Source of the DNA: Holophagales bacterium UBA5066
GTDB taxonomy: Bacteria; Acidobacteriota; Thermoanaerobaculia; UBA5066
Assembly (NCBI GenBank): GCA_002414905.1
Contig: DIAY01000018.1
Span: 1-5,964 of the forward strand
Reading direction: 5' to 3'
Length of the DNA stretch: 5,964 nucleotides
Position numbers and translations under genes: made by a program. Shown here piece after piece: positions 5,574 through 5,964 of this stretch. The notes under the pieces are model-generated. The model had not been told where the DNA came from, made no database searches, and worked only from the letters and a program-made list of their open reading frames with translations. Position 1 is the first letter of the stretch. Each line of letters begins with the position of its first letter.

Positions 5574-5964
5574 AACCCGTCTCGGGCCCCCTCCTGGTGC
5601 CGGTCGCCGTGGTGGCGGGCGTGCTCGTCGTCGCGACGCTCACCTGGGCTCTCCTGACGCGCCTGAAGCCGGGATCGGACTTTCGCGAGCTCGGCCTGAG
5701 AATCCGGTCCTGGTGGGTCATGGCCACGGTCGTCCTCGGGGCCGTCCTCCTCGCCCCCACCGCCGCGCTCGCGTTCTGGGCGCTCGTCTGCTTCTGGGCG
5801 CTGCGCGAGTTCTTCTCGCTCGTCCCGGGGAGGTGGGAGGACCGGACGGCCCTCTTCCTCGCCTACCTCGCCGTCCCGATCCAGTTCCTCTGGGTCTTTC
5901 TCGGCTGGTACGGGATGTTCATCGTCTTCATCCCGGTCTACATGTTCCTCGCCGTCGCGGTCGC
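5570..5964 (+). CDS. ynbB: Phosphatidate cytidylyltransferase (CdsA family), YnbB-like, N-terminal part
   Basis: The frame opens with GTG in a GTGA overlap with the YnbA-like gene and runs without a stop to the window end, giving 131 codons. The full enzyme would condense phosphatidic acid with CTP to make CDP-diacylglycerol, the substrate of the preceding transferase. Seen: a first membrane helix (about 8-30); a short polar link; LGLRIRSWWVMA (41-52), which matches the LRIRTWW block I recall in E. coli YnbB; further hydrophobic segments near 48-62, 64-84 (containing FWALREFFSL, 75-84), 93-111 and 113-131. The CTP-transferase signature lies in the C-terminal half, outside the window, so activity cannot be judged. 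The ynbA-ynbB order mirrors the E. coli ynbABC cluster, and this synteny supports the assignment more than the sequence alone. Confidence 0.75.
   Translation, partial: MKPVSGPLLVPVAVVAGVLVVATLTWALLTRLKPGSDFRELGLRIRSWWVMATVVLGAVLLAPTAALAFWALVCFWALREFFSLVPGRWEDRTALFLAYLAVPIQFLWVFLGWYGMFIVFIPVYMFLAVAV

Noticed and set aside
5245..5760. A minus-strand open frame opposite the YnbA/YnbB-like genes
   Set aside because: It is composed almost wholly of Arg/Gly/Pro, the complement of hydrophobic CTC/GTC/TTC codons of membrane proteins on the plus strand.

Overview
This is a dense, high-GC (roughly 70% by eye) bacterial chromosomal segment with five genes, strong G/C third-position preference and very short intergenic gaps. 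The composition and protein style suit a soil- or sediment-type high-GC Gram-negative lineage such as Acidobacteriota or Myxococcota. That is an impression from codon use and family repertoire; no marker gene fixes the phylum. I see no RNA gene, CRISPR array, insertion sequence or phage gene.

Layout. (a) Minus strand, 4-1563: a class I SAM methyltransferase with a methyltransferase-regulatory domain, of the broad family that includes rickettsial outer-membrane-protein lysine methyltransferases. (b) Plus strand, 1624-2502: a second SAM methyltransferase, TrmN6/YfiC-like, divergent from the first across 60 bp. Its catalytic NPPY motif reads APPY. (c) Plus strand, 2600 to the window end: three overlapping genes that look like one operon. 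They are a 796-residue sensor histidine kinase, a CDP-alcohol phosphatidyltransferase resembling E. coli YnbA, and the N-terminal part of a CdsA-type phosphatidate cytidylyltransferase resembling E. coli YnbB, cut by the window edge.

How the genes fit together. The YnbB-like enzyme would make CDP-diacylglycerol, and the YnbA-like enzyme would transfer its phosphatidyl group to an alcohol. Together they look like an accessory phospholipid-making pair beside the housekeeping Cds/PgsA/PssA enzymes. The kinase gene overlaps ynbA by 17 nt and ynbA overlaps ynbB by 4 nt, so a signalling protein and a lipid-synthesis module appear to be translated from one message. The kinase has an N-terminal V4R-like ligand-binding domain whose Cys/Glu/Cys/Cys pattern closely matches the zinc site I recall from the phenol sensors MopR and DmpR. 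After it come a two-helix membrane hairpin with almost no external loop, a GAF domain, and a complete HisKA/HATPase core. No response regulator is encoded in the window. The most interesting hypothesis is a membrane- or lipid-linked sensor co-expressed with a variant phospholipid synthase. That functional link is inference.
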